Positions 44,069-55,902 of a stretch of 64,000 nucleotides of DNA are shown here, in pieces (position 1 is the first letter of the stretch; the number at the start of each line of letters is the position of its first letter). The DNA is from Glutinoglossum americanum (Eukaryota; Ascomycota; Geoglossomycetes; Geoglossales; Geoglossaceae): the NCBI GenBank assembly GCA_020080175.1, contig JAGHQL010000115.1:1-64000 (forward strand). The letters run 5' to 3'. The position numbers were made by a program, and so were the translations under genes. The notes beneath the pieces are model-generated. The model saw only the letters and a program-made list of their open reading frames with translations. It was not told the DNA's origin and ran no database searches.

Positions 44069-46670
44069 GAGCGAGGGAGCGTTTATGACGGCGTATCTGG
44101 AACGCGGCGGGAATGAATTGGGTCTGAGCTTTTCCGGAATTGACAAATGCTGTTTTCCTTGCTCTATTTTTTGGTCGGTTGGCAGGGTTTACTTCGATAG
44201 AACGTGGTAGAAGGGTTTTTTCTTGACACCGTTTGTATCGGATGTACATATAAATACGTACCTTATACATAAGGTACACAGAAACGGAGGTCTCTAGACA
44301 ATCCGGCACCCAGTGGTGATGCACATGACAGATGGGTTTAGGATTGATGATATAAGATGCTTATCGGTGCCTCTGAACCTCGGCGATTCCGTTATGATTC
44401 CTATGCTAGCGGGAATACGCCATGGACTCGGTTTTTCTTGTTCTCCCACTTCCTCTGGCGGTCTTCCCTTCGTATTCCAAGTCAGTCTATGGCCCAATTT
44501 ATTACTGACTTGTAACTTAAGTAGCGAGTTGTCGCTTGTAGTCGGTAACACGATGTGGATGATAATTATGTACGGCGGATGTATATAGCCCTGAACCATA
44601 CACCGCCAGGAATTCTGAATGGTTTGTTGCCTAAATAGAGACATGTAGCACGGCAGTTCCAAGGCCATGGCACATGTAACCCAGTACCATGGCTATCCAG
44701 ATTGGCCTAGGGGTAGTATACGAACTAGATGTGGGCCTCCATGTAGCCGGAGAAAAGTAAATTGACGGCTTCGACAATGGGGGTTATTGCTGTAAAATTA
44801 GTGGCAGGAGGTGTGCCGGATGGGAGGTCAGCCGGTGGCTTGGGAAAGAATTTCCGAAGAAAAAACGTTGATCAAGTTCATCCATGTCAAATCCTATAGG
44901 TTGTCACTCAAAAAGGGAACATCCGGCGCTAGTGTTAGCCTTAACAAGGCAAACTGCGGGACGGGCGAGGCAGACAGACGATGATCGGTGATTAATTCGA
45001 GAACCGGGCTCGTGGAACGTGGGTTTCCGCTCGCCTCAACACTGGTGATTCCAGTGTGATGGATGTGCGGGTAGCGACGCCCAAATTCCAAATTAGCGAG
45101 GGCCACCAGCAGCCGGCCAGACACGTGCTGTCATACAGTTACACTTGCCAGCCACGATGTATGACTCTTTATGCTCTTCATGACTTGGGAAAGGAGGAAT
45201 ACCAGCAGATCATCACGGGGTTGGGGACGGAGGGTGGAATTGTTTGTTCGGAAGCCTAATTCTCGCCGGGCCAATCCCTGCATCGCTCCAAGCGAGGGTG
45301 GATTGGCTCTGGCAGAGTGGGAATTCGAGCGCAAAAAAGCAAAGCCCTCTGTGATAGGACCGTGTGCTGTACATGGTACTGCATCATATCTGATAGATGG
45401 AATACCTGCTTTGATCTCCGCCCTGCCGTGTACTCAGCTCAGCTCGGTTCTGATAGAGGACTGCCGGACTGCTGATGACCTGTTCATCGAGGTGGTTTCT
45501 TTAGGAGTTTCCAGAGCATATTAGCGAGTGCCGAGCTACGTGCCTTGCAGACGCAATGCGAGGTTAAATCAATTTACCGGACCCGGTTCCAATGTTTCAT
45601 CGTCGATAGCTCCAATCGCATGCTAGCGAGACGTTTCATTTCTTTTCAGATAGGTCCGTGTGAAGGACCGCCTTTAAATGTGATGATAAATCATGATAAA
45701 TACTCTGGGGCTGGGCTGAACGGGGTATCCGTTAGTATGTCGTTCGTCCATGGAGACCCCCCCGTCTAGAGCCTGACATATTTTTCTGACTAAAGATATA
45801 TATCCCATCTCATGCCCAGCAGCCAGTCCGAAGACGTCAGAACCGACACTGGGGTCGCAATAGTTGTTGTCCTCCATACGCTTCAGCCGTTCAGCATTAG
45901 CAAAAAGCAAAATCGGGAGTTTTTATTCAGACGAACTCTGGGTGGGGAAAGCAACCGACTCCTGGATCAGTCTAGAGGTGAGTTTTGATCTTGCCCCGAA
46001 TAAGACTCTCGTCACGCATGGAGTTACTGTGGTTGTCCGGAGCAATAGCTCTTCTTGTCCTAGCTTCATCGTTGTTTGCCTTGTCCGAGGTAGAGCCGAA
46101 CACCGTGCATTCGTCAGCTTCCAGTGTTCTTTTCATTACATTATCGCTTGGTCTTGTGTCCATGCGGACTTGTGCGTGGATTTTCGCGCGGGGTGTTCCT
46201 TTTACCGAGCGAAGCGGAGTCCCCGGTTCTGCGGTTGGTCCAATCCAATGGCCAAGTGTCCGAGAGAACACGAGCAGAACGACAAAGCTCTATGGCGTGG
46301 ACTCGAGACAGTGCAAATACGGACCCAGCAGCGGTCTGAACGAGAATACAAGCAAGCACAGAAAACAAAGTCATTTCTCTTGAGCGTCGAAGGCCCGCAG
46401 CCAAGCCGCGATAATGCCTCGTCAAGAGGATGCTTTTTCTCGCTACTAAACGCTAGAGCTAGATCTGAGAATGGTAGTCTCTTTTGCGTCAGCCGTCGCA
46501 GCGTGAAAACCAAAGCCATCTCGGCGAACTGTGGTTTTGACTCCTCTAGCTGAATATTATTTTCGTCCGCCATTGGTAATTGCTGAATGGCTGAGTGCCG
46601 TTGCAGTAGCATGTCGATCGGTTTCCTGATGGCTTCTCTTTCGTTAACTTGTTAAGGGAGAGCTGTAGTC
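44069..46670. other. Long intergenic stretch with overlapping uninformative frames
   Basis: 2.6 kb. Around 45864-46612 three forward frames and one reverse frame are open for 100-230 codons. One forward frame from an ATG at 46018 begins with two hydrophobic stretches, and a reverse frame starts with an ATG near 46574. No family is recognisable and no splice structure is compelling. At most one weak, lineage-specific gene could be here; I do not call it. Confidence 0.45.
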
Positions 46671-47777
46671 ATGACTGACGACAAGGACAGGAAGGCTACC
46701 GATAGCCAGATGCCAAGGGGCAGAGGACGGCGAAGGACTGTAAGCCAAAGCGGTCCACCCAGGATCCCTCCTCGTGGGAGTGGGCGGCGCCGAGCGTCAT
46801 CAGCAGCGTCGAGATCGCGAGAGGTGCCCTTGCGGCGCTCTGCACGTCTTCTCGGTCAATCTCGGATGACTCGGGAGAATGCTTCGATTGCCGAGGCCGT
46901 CGCCCGTTCTTCGCTTTCTGATGATCACGCTGACCTGAGTTCAAGAGCAGCCGGAGCTGAACTGGGTCGTCAGCGACAGAGAGAGCGCAGCAGAAGAGGG
47001 AGAGGAATAGAGGACAGATATTCGGAGGACGAAGGAGCACCGCAGCAACAGACTAATGGAGGCCCACCCTCGGATATGGCCCAAAACAGTCTGCTAGGAA
47101 GAGAGCACCATGGTGAACGATCGGGTAATCGAGAGCAAATATACGAAATGGAAATCGCGGTGCAACCGCCGGCCAACGCTCGGCCTGGGAGACCGCTGTA
47201 TCCCCCCATAACGGTTCGTCTACGGATTCGAGACCCCCACACGAGCGAAGAGATCGACGGTCGGGAAGAGCTTGGCCGGCTCTGGGCACTCGCCTCGGCG
47301 GTCGAAGAAGAAAGTCAAGCGGGACCTCGTCAAACTGGGATTCATGTTTTAACTGGAAACCTGGTAGACTCTGCACATCCACTATACGATGACGGCGACA
47401 GTCCAGGTGTCGATCAAGAATCCAGTGCGACGCCGGTAGAGCCGTACCCTCCGAATACACTCGGTAGCTACCTAACTTTCCCTGGTCTTGTTTTGAACGA
47501 GGTAGGGAACTTCAGGATTCGAATAACCCTTATTAGGATGGAGAGTGGTGGTACATCAATAGTAGCCACGCAGGAAGGTGGTGTAACGTTAGGGGAGGTT
47601 CGAAGTCGTATTGTCCATATTGGTGATGACTCGGACAACATTGAAATGAGTGAGTCTCTCGGATATGTGATTCGATCTGTTGCTGAATTTGTTCTAGGCA
47701 ACGATGAACAAGCCTTCTTCGAGTCTCTCAGAAGGCGAGGTATTGTAGTACCATCTCCACCACCGTCGCCATCATAG
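46671..47777 (+). CDS. Divergent velvet-domain protein
   Basis: Intronless frame of 368 residues. Residues about 1-120 are Arg/Ser-rich with several possible nuclear signals (RGRGRRR, SGRRRASS, RRSARL). From about 157 the sequence follows the velvet fold. YEMEIAVQPPANARPGRPLYPPITVRLRIRD matches the family pattern Y.L.I.QQP..AR...R..DPPP.V.L.V.D. LTGNLVDSAHPLYD follows, then LGSYLTFPGLVLNEVGNFRIRITLI (family F.FPDLSVR.EG.FRLRF.L), and at the end a SESL...F...LRRRGIVV segment. Velvet proteins are fungal NF-kB-like transcription factors that link development and secondary metabolism (VeA, VelB, VosA). This copy is far from all of them, and which it matches best is unknown. Confidence 0.75.
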   Translation: MTDDKDRKATDSQMPRGRGRRRTVSQSGPPRIPPRGSGRRRASSAASRSREVPLRRSARLLGQSRMTRENASIAEAVARSSLSDDHADLSSRAAGAELGRQRQRERSRRGRGIEDRYSEDEGAPQQQTNGGPPSDMAQNSLLGREHHGERSGNREQIYEMEIAVQPPANARPGRPLYPPITVRLRIRDPHTSEEIDGREELGRLWALASAVEEESQAGPRQTGIHVLTGNLVDSAHPLYDDGDSPGVDQESSATPVEPYPPNTLGSYLTFPGLVLNEVGNFRIRITLIRMESGGTSIVATQEGGVTLGEVRSRIVHIGDDSDNIEMSESLGYVIRSVAEFVLGNDEQAFFESLRRRGIVVPSPPPSPS

Positions 47778-48528
47778 CATACATTGTGTTAGGGGAAAAT
47801 AGCATGTAATAAACAGGCGGGGTATTTGCGAAGTCAGGTTTTCAGGCAAAGAGATGTTTTGTGCGTCTTAGCGGGGTCCTTAGAGGTTCATTAATCCATG
47901 GTTATAGACCTTAAGAAAGTAATATAATTGTAGTACAGACATTATTAAAGAAAAGTCTAAGCATGGGACGCCGACAGGTATGAATCCTCTCTAGTAGCAA
48001 AGGAAGGTGAACGACTGTTTCGTTTCCCTCTCCGTGCATGCGAAGCTCGGATTTCCGTCATGGTTAGTCGTTGGAACGTGTTTCTAGCGTTGGTGATACT
48101 ATAATTGTTGTTCACAGTCATCGTCGATTGCGATAGCTGAGCAGTCCGTAAGAGTTCTAGCATGCTCTTGGGGCGCCTTGATTGATTTCGCGGAACGTGG
48201 CAGATTACCAGTCTCTGTAGGTATTCTTCTACCTCTATTGCAATTAGATATGCACATTGCTATACTAGCAAGAGAGGGAGAGGGCCTTTCGTCGGGACCT
48301 GGGGGCAGCAATACAAATATGAGTATAGAGGTTTTTCAATTTGAGTGGTAATTTGTGCGCTTTTTTTTGCGTATGGTGTGACGCCGAAACTCGAGTGATA
48401 CATAATACGCCACTCGGCGTTCGATGTGGCCTTCTAGAACCCCACCAAAACAATCTGCTTCTTGACCTCCATCTTGTTTGTCAATTGCGCTATCGAAAAT
48501 TTTAAGCTCAGCCTCTTTGAATACGTGT
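47778..48528. other. Intergenic region between velvet and arginyl-tRNA synthetase genes
   Basis: 3' end of the velvet gene and promoter of the tRNA synthetase gene. Nothing else recognised. Confidence 0.55.
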
Positions 48529-50916
48529 ATGCGCCCATTTAGTGCGAAGCACACGCGGCAATTTCTGCGCATATCAGCACGCGTCGAGTTACTTCACGGC
48601 CATCACTACAACAAACCTTTGAGTCATACTCACCGACAACAACATAACAAACAGTCCATCTCTCCTCACATTACTAGCAAATCATACTTTTATCCTAGAC
48701 GGACGCTGAGACTAAATTCAGTTACTATGGCTCCTGGTGAAAACGTCAATGCATCAACGCAAGCTCTGGACAACGTAACCTTGGATGATCCCCCCTTGGA
48801 TCTATCATCTCTCGGAATCTCTCAACCACTTCCCCACTTTCCAGACACAAATCCTCAACTGAACCCAGTGGATATATTTAGATGCTATCTGACTGAAATA
48901 CTTGTCGGGTTAACGGGGGTGGATGCGAAGATTATCTACCCGGCCCTGGCGTGGACCCAGACCTTGGATAAAGGGGACCTGGTATTAGTTGTTCCAGCGT
49001 TGAGGGTAAAGGGGAAAAAGCCTGACCAACTGGCTGCTGAGTGGTCTGAGAAGGTAGGGAAAGGAATGGCTAAGTTTCCTATCGCATTGGCTCCCACTAC
49101 CTTACCATATTTGATGGGAGCTGATTGTTGGTTTCTTTAGTTTCCCGAGTCGCCCCTGGTCAGCAAACCAGTGGCAGCTGGCACTTTTCTACAATTTTAC
49201 TTCTCGCCTGCTCTTGTGTCGAAGCTCGTGATCCCTCTCATTCTCGGAACGAGGTCTAGATATGGTTTGAACCCAAAGAATGGTTTGAAGGACCAATCAG
49301 ATCCGTCCAGAGGGAGGAAGAGGATAATAGTAGAGTTTTCCTCACCGAATATCGCGAAACCCTTCCACGCGGGTCACCTGAGAAGTACAATTATAGGAGG
49401 GTTCCTAGCGAATTTGTATCAGGGAGCAGGATGGGATGTCACCCGCATCAACTACCTAGGGGACTGGGGGCGACAATTTGGTCTTCTTGCGATCGCATTT
49501 CAAATGTTCGGAAGCGAGGAGAAGCTGAAGGCTGATCCCATCAGCCATCTATATGATATCTATGTCGAGATCAACCGCCGGGCGGAGCCGGAGGAGACTG
49601 AGATCAAGGCTAAAAAAGCAAACAACGAAGACGTCTCCGAGCTTGAGGAGAAAAGCCTAACCGGGCAAGCGAGGCATTATTTTAAACGCATGGAGGATGG
49701 AGATGAGGATGCATTGGCTATTTGGAAAAGATTCAGGGATCTCAGTATTGAGAAATATAAGCAGACTTATGCCAGGCTGAATATTAGTTTCGACCACTAT
49801 TCAGGAGAGTCGCAAGTCAGCCAGGAGAGTATGCAGGTTTCAGCAGAAACCCTGAAGGAGGCTGGTGTATCGGAAGAGTCAGAGGGAGCAGTTATTGTAG
49901 ATCTGACGAAGTATTCGAAGAAACTAGGAAAAGCGGTAGTGCAGAAAAAGGATGGGACAACTTTGTATCTCACCAGGGATATCAGCGAGGCGGTAGGGAG
50001 GTATGAAAAGTATGATTTTGACAAGATGATATATGTGGTAGCATCACAGCAAGACCTCCACCTGGCTCAACTTTTCAAGATCCTTGAGGTAATGGGCAGG
50101 AAGGATATCGCCGAGAAGTGCCAACATATAAATTTTGGAATGGTCTTAGGGATGAGTACCAGAAAGGGGACGGTGAAATTTTTGAATGACATTTTAAGGG
50201 ACGTTGGCGAAAAAATGCACGAAGTGATGAAAGCGAACGAGACGAAGTATGCGCAGGTCGCGGAACCAGAACGCGTTGCGGATATTCTGGGCATTACAAG
50301 TGTCATGGTGCAAGATATGAGCAGCAAGAGGTAAGTACGAATGTGGAGTCTCGGGCCTAGAGTTCGAGATATTCTTTTGACCATTAACAGCTAATTGGCA
50401 ACGATACCAACACTGACAGGATAAATAACTATGATTTCAACATGGACCGCATGACATCCTTTGAAGGAGACACTGGTCCCTATCTCCAATATGCACATGC
50501 GCGTCTTTGTTCGATAACCCGCAAAGCCGACATCCCAAGGTCCGAACTAGAAACAGCTGACTTGTCTCTTCTCACCGAAAAACATGCTATCAACCTAGTT
50601 AGAGTATTGGCACAGTATCCTGACGTTGTTCAGAATACGCTTAGGACCCTGGAACCGGTTACGATCCTCCAGTATTTGTTTAAGATGACCCATCTGCTCA
50701 GCTCAAGCTATGATATCTTGAAAGTAGTAGGTTCAGAACCGGAGGTTGCAAAAGCACGGATGGCTTTGTATGAAAGTGCAAGGCAGGTATTGCACAATGG
50801 CATGACCCTACTGGGACTGTCTCCTGTTGAGCGGTATGTCCTCAGAACCTTTTGCAGTTCCTTTTTCTCAGTTAGGGGTTATTTTGCTGAGTCCCTTTCT
50901 TCCGCATAGGATGTGA
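48529..50916 (+). CDS. RRS1: Arginyl-tRNA synthetase, probably cytosolic and mitochondrial from two starts
   Basis: Exons 48529-49053, 49141-50330, 50420-50833 and 50910-50916 give 711 residues from the first ATG; an in-frame ATG at 48727 gives 645. Class I synthetase: the HIGH motif is HAGH (FHAGHLRST), NYLGDWGRQFG follows, and the second signature is present as MSTRKGTVKF. The C-terminal anticodon-binding DALR-type domain (YDFNMDRMTSFEGDTGPYLQYAHARL) ends PVERM. The 66-residue upstream extension has many Arg, His, Ser and a single acidic residue, fitting a mitochondrial presequence; one gene often serves both compartments. The last exon is only seven bases (end of an Arg codon, Met, stop) and rebuilds the conserved RM end. 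The intron at 49054-49140 is supported by the rebuilt EKFPESPLVSKPV. Confidence 0.93.
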
Positions 50917-53900
50917 GCACGTGTTTGAACACACGGTTGTGCTGGCAACCAAAAGTTTTGCAACGAGGCGGGCGTCGGATAGAAACGGCTCAGACATAGC
51001 TCCAATTAGACTTAGCATGGGAGTGACAACTGGGTTACTTCCATTTTAACCATTCATCGCTCTGCGAGTGTTCACCATGCAGTTTCGATATCGCAACCTT
51101 TTTGCCCGCCGGTCACAAGACGCCCGTGAATTGTCTTAGGCCCGATCTTACCGCCTGTGGGGGTCCTCCGGAGCCCAATCTGAGTCGGCTCGGGGCCAAG
51201 GAGGATGCATCATTTATCTTATCAGGCTAGTGAAGGCGGTCAAGCCGATGCTGCCGGATATTGAGAAGAGCTTCATGTATGTGAAATGTCAGAAGGCCCA
51301 AACACCCCGGCCCCGGAAGCCATATCAAGCAAACTACAGCTTGATCCAGTTGCTCGCAGACGCGAAGGCGGCAGGCCCTATTTTTATTTTCTCTCGAGAG
51401 AACCACAGGAATGGTACGAAGGCTGGATGAACGCTTGTAACTGGTCTACGATCTCCCGCCTCATAAAAATCATACGCAGCCAAACATAATCTGATATATG
51501 TCCAATGCGGTAAGCTCCCGGCGGTCAAGCGCTAGTTTAAAACCAAACGGTGTGCAGTGTAACTCTCGCAAAAAAAAAGTTCTTGCACCTAAAAATCAGT
51601 TCACCTTCACCGAGGATCACTGCACGGGCGTTACATAAGTTCCCCTTCTGACGTGGCTGGTGGCAAAGAAGCAGCTAATGCACACCTGTTCGCCCCGACC
51701 TGCCCTAGCCCCACAGGGCCAGGCCGGTGTGTTGGAGCGTGTCTCTCGAGCAGTCACATATGTAACGCGGTGGCTTTTCCCCCCTTGGGCTTGAGATCCC
51801 GTAGGCAGAGGGGAGGCTCCACGGCTCTGCAAGGTACGAGAGCTCCAAAAGCGGTATTGTAGAGAGCAGAAGCATGATTCCGCGCGGAGTGGAGTCAAGA
51901 TCGCGAGAGGTGATTGGGTGCCGGGGGGTGATCTGTGGAATCTGGGTGGCCGGTGCCAGCACACCACCGAATAAGTGTGGGGAAGCAAGAGGAGCAAGCG
52001 AAGCAAAGAGGCGGTGAAGGACGAAGGAAGGCCGGGAGCGATCGCTAAGTCTCGTCCACTCCAAATTTACACGATACGGATTATGCGGATTTTCCCGGCA
52101 ATAATCATTGGGGCCGTCGTGACTGGCTGACGGCTTCGTTTCGTGCAACGATCCAGCCAACCTTCTCCCAGGCCGGGAAACCCGCCGTCTTGGGAATGTT
52201 GGGGGGTTTCCCAGAGGTTGCCTAGGTCTGCGCGCGTCTGCCTCTTGCTCGACGTGGGGAAGCAGCTCGTTTCGCACTCTCGCGACGCGCATGAGCATGG
52301 CATTACGAGCAGAGCAGAGTTTCGATTGTGCAGCGCGGGATACAGCTGCTGGAAAGGGCCGATGATGCTCGAGTCATCCTATGGCTGGTGCGCCGTTGCT
52401 TCTGGTGCTGGCTTCTCTTGCTCGCGGCGATGGATACGCGTCGCCCAATCTAATCTGACGGGTTTGTGGTTGACTGATGTTCGCCTCCCATTTGACGTTG
52501 CCGCGGCATCGACTGGATCACCTCACCTGCTTCTTCTGGCTACCTCTTGGACTCTTCTTCGCGCCATCTTCGCCTCACTCGCTCCCTCCCTCGTATCTTT
52601 ACGGATCGCGGGTCGCGATTCCACGAACCTTACCCTCGCACACAAAACTCTACCTCCCCTCCCTCTCGCCCTCGCGCCCTCGCGCCCTACGCAGCAGATC
52701 TTGGGCTGCTTATTCCCCGGGGGGGCCAAAAAACCTCACGAACATATTGGGCCTTGGGGAATTTCCGTGTCGTCTGAAAGTGCAGGATCCGACCTGCGGT
52801 AACCCTGTAGATGCAGTTGCGTCAATGCGTATTTATTAAGACTCACACTCACGCCAGCTTCCTCGCGCGCTCTCCCTCCTCCTGTTGTTCTCGCTAATTA
52901 GTTCGGCGCCGCGACGTGCAAAGCGAAAAAAAAGTATGTACAGTCGTGAATTCTCTTTCGTCGCGGACAGCGGTGCGGCGGAAGCATATTCAACCATCCA
53001 TACAACCCTACATAACATACATTGCACATAGCACCATGCGGCCAGGTGATTCATGTTAGCCTATGACGGCTGTCTCTGCTAGTTCTTTCTGTACAGTACA
53101 GTACATACATGAAACCCGGGTGGAGGCTGTCCGACTCACTCATGCCTGTTGCTTGCTGCTCGTTGCTCCATTGCTTGCTGTGTTGCTGTTGCGCAGCGCA
53201 AATCGATCGCCACGTCTGAAAGGGGTGGGACGTCGACATCACTCGGCATACACCCTACCACCGACACGAACCCTCCCCTCGCACCGTCGCTCTGCACCGC
53301 TCTCTACACCCCAGAACAGCCTCATAAGCAAGTCGCCATCCTCGATCCACCCGGGGGGAAGGCGGACTACATAGTTAATATTTGTATTTAATCTGGCTGG
53401 CTGGGCCGGAAATCCTGCACGCAGCAAGCAGGCGGGCAGGCAGGACAAGCCAGTAGCAGCAGGTCGCGGCAGCCACAGAGAACCAGAGAGTCAGAGAGAG
53501 AGAGTGCGAGAGACGGTAGACTAGGAAGCCCGTCTGGCTGCCTTCCGCGCTGTTTCGACCCGACCGCCTGTAGGATTCTGTAGCATTCTTGACGATCCCC
53601 AGATTGGGCGTTTTGCTTAATTGGTTACCCGCGCGTGATATGCTGCCGTGGTTGGTGGCTCGGAGCAAGCCTCACTCTCACCAACGAAAGCCAGCGGACG
53701 GCCTCCCAACCTATTTAAATACTTAAACCCATGCACGGTCCCTACACGCAGTCGTTCTAAAAATCAAACCTCCTGCTGTCGGTCTCTTCTGCCATCAGTC
53801 GGTCACCGTTACCGCCGGGGATCGCTTTTCCATCGCGAGTCCCACCCTTCTCCTATCTGCCTCGATGGCGCGAGTCCCAGTATATATATGAGAGAGCAGT

Positions 53901-54081
53901 GAAGTGAAGCTTTAGGATTATCCTACGCCCTTTTTTTTTTCTTTCCCGCACCCCCCATCTCGCCATACTTGATTTTTTGGGGCTTATCGCTATCGATTTC
54001 GGTTATCGGTCGCGAACTGTCGCACCAGCATTTAAAGACTCCCCCCGGCGGGAAACGAAGCAGTCTAGACATCCCCCCAAC
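50917..54081. other. Long GC-rich intergenic stretch and 5' region of the next gene
   Basis: 3.2 kb. Frames of up to 220 codons overlap on both strands at 51700-52800 and are compositional. A C-rich, CpG-rich block and tandem GGCAGGCAGG-type runs (about 53420-53445) occur. A TATATATATG element lies at 53881-53890, about 200 bp before the start at 54082, and a poly-T run follows at 53931-53940. No gene called. Confidence 0.5.
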
Positions 54082-55902
54082 ATGTCTCATCCACGACCCC
54101 AGGTCGCCTCGGTCGAGGACTATAGCTCCGACCTCAATGAAACCGTCCCCAACACCCGGCGGGTCGCCAGCTCCAGACAGCCACGACGACCGTCCGGATT
54201 GTCACAGATGACCACAGGAGGAGAACAGGATGGCTTCTCAGACTCGGGATACTCCTCGCATGCCCCCACCGCTGCTTCGTCCGAGTCGACCCATGGTGTT
54301 CCTTCGACCGACTCGCCCCCACTACCTCCCGCCGGTCCAACTCTAAAACGGCGGCCGACACAATCTTCGCGGGATCGTTCAAAACACCGATCTCCATCGA
54401 AGGGTCCCTTGAGGACAGGCTCGCCTATCCCACGACCACACTCACGAAACGCAAACAAACCCGCACCGCACGAAGACTGCGATTGCAAGCTCTGCACGGG
54501 AAAACATCCTCCGGTACAAACTCCGCTAGACTCTCAATGGGACACGAATTATTACCCTTTTCTTAACGGCAACGGCAACGGCAACGGCAGCAGTAACAAT
54601 AGCAACATCGAGCCCCAGTACGTGGTACCGCCATCACCTACCATGTCGAGAAGCTACCAGATGCCTGGAGCCTTCCCCCAAGACCGGCCTGTAGAACCAC
54701 CCGCCAGACCTACTTTATCGCGCGCTTCCACTTCTAACTCCATGCGTCCCCCGAGACCGGTCAGTTACCATTGCGGTCAGAATGGGGCTCACTATAACGC
54801 GGGGCAGCAAGGTTATTTCCACCAAAGCTCATATCAGCAAGGACCACCACCTGCTCTAGCGAATTACCCTCCAGGCATGTTTCCGCATTCGCCATTTCCT
54901 CCTCCAAGCCCTGCCACCACAGTCCCACCTCAACTGAGCTCTCCTTTTCCTCCACCGTCGCCATATAGCACCACCCGGAAAGAGCCCTACTGGACTGAAG
55001 GACAGCAGCAACAGCAGTTTTCCGTGCGAGGCCCGGCGCGGCAACCAGTGGTCGACTACCCACCAACAAATCGCAGAGCGAGCATGGGACCGACTCACGA
55101 TGTGATGCCACCGCCAACCCAAGCGCCCCGACCCACCCTTAGCTACTCATCAAGCCCAAATTCTAGTTCCGGCGGATACGGCATTTCAAGGACGGCATCA
55201 GTACCCCCCCAGTCGGAAGCTGCAGCAACGGTCAATATGACAAGGAGAACCATGACACCGCAGCCACAGCCACAACCCCGGCCCAAGCGCCCGAGCCTAC
55301 CCGCTCACCCAAGGAAGCCGTCATCGCAATCGAATTCCACGAAGGTTTCCGTCGAGAGTAATGGCAGTTCGGATCGTCGTAGACCAAGCTCTTACGACGA
55401 CGAACTGGCGCGAGATGAGCACGAGCGTGGGCAGGCATATCAAGGTGCGATTGCTACTCGAACACCCCTAACCGTGGAAGCGCTCCGTGCCGCACGGGGT
55501 CAGCGAGCTCTAGGAAGTGACTCTGGTTCGCAAAGCAGGGAAAGTCGCAGCAGCCGCGAAGGCAGCGAAGACAGGACAGGCTCGGGCGTGGCATTTTCCG
55601 TTCCCGACTCCGAAGCTGACAACATCACGATGCGGTATCCCGCTGGAACGCCGGTAAAGCTCGAATTTACCGGTAGAGCCCTCGCGGCGGTGGGTCGGAC
55701 TATCTCGCTCAGACCGGGCGAACAAGGCGAGCCCTACCAACTAACGATTGGCACCCGACGATACGCAGAGCACCGCGAGTACGCTCAAATAGAGTACGCT
55801 CAACCGGCCCGGCGAGAGATTGAAGATGGCAGGCGCCACAGAGAGGCGCCACCGTCGAATCACAGCAGACGGCGGAGCAGATCTACGTATCATCGGGACT
55901 GA
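54082..55902 (+). CDS. Long Pro/Ser/Gln-rich protein with a conserved-looking C-terminal module
   Basis: Intronless, 606 residues from the ATG at 54082 (the frame is open further up but lacks an ATG). Most of the chain is disordered: Ser/Pro/Gln/Asn-rich, with a GNGNGNG run, poly-Pro pieces and a small CDCKLCTGKH cysteine cluster near residue 133. A folded-looking C-terminal segment at about 545-590 (NITMRYPAGTPVKLEFTGRALAAVGRTISLRPG...YQLTIGTRR) should be the functional core. The protein ends in Arg/Ser-rich sequence. No signal peptide or membrane span. I do not recognise the family; a nuclear regulatory role is only a guess. Confidence 0.75.
   Translation: MSHPRPQVASVEDYSSDLNETVPNTRRVASSRQPRRPSGLSQMTTGGEQDGFSDSGYSSHAPTAASSESTHGVPSTDSPPLPPAGPTLKRRPTQSSRDRSKHRSPSKGPLRTGSPIPRPHSRNANKPAPHEDCDCKLCTGKHPPVQTPLDSQWDTNYYPFLNGNGNGNGSSNNSNIEPQYVVPPSPTMSRSYQMPGAFPQDRPVEPPARPTLSRASTSNSMRPPRPVSYHCGQNGAHYNAGQQGYFHQSSYQQGPPPALANYPPGMFPHSPFPPPSPATTVPPQLSSPFPPPSPYSTTRKEPYWTEGQQQQQFSVRGPARQPVVDYPPTNRRASMGPTHDVMPPPTQAPRPTLSYSSSPNSSSGGYGISRTASVPPQSEAAATVNMTRRTMTPQPQPQPRPKRPSLPAHPRKPSSQSNSTKVSVESNGSSDRRRPSSYDDELARDEHERGQAYQGAIATRTPLTVEALRAARGQRALGSDSGSQSRESRSSREGSEDRTGSGVAFSVPDSEADNITMRYPAGTPVKLEFTGRALAAVGRTISLRPGEQGEPYQLTIGTRRYAEHREYAQIEYAQPARREIEDGRRHREAPPSNHSRRRSRSTYHRD

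Noticed and set aside
45864-46612. Several overlapping open frames, one with a hydrophobic start and one on the reverse strand beginning MADENN
   Set aside because: Openness in four frames at once points to composition rather than selection. No domain, splice pattern or family resemblance favours one of them.
51700-52800. Frames of up to 220 codons on both strands
   Set aside because: They overlap in antisense and other frames, are in C/G-rich sequence and encode low-complexity Leu/Ser/Pro/Arg strings.
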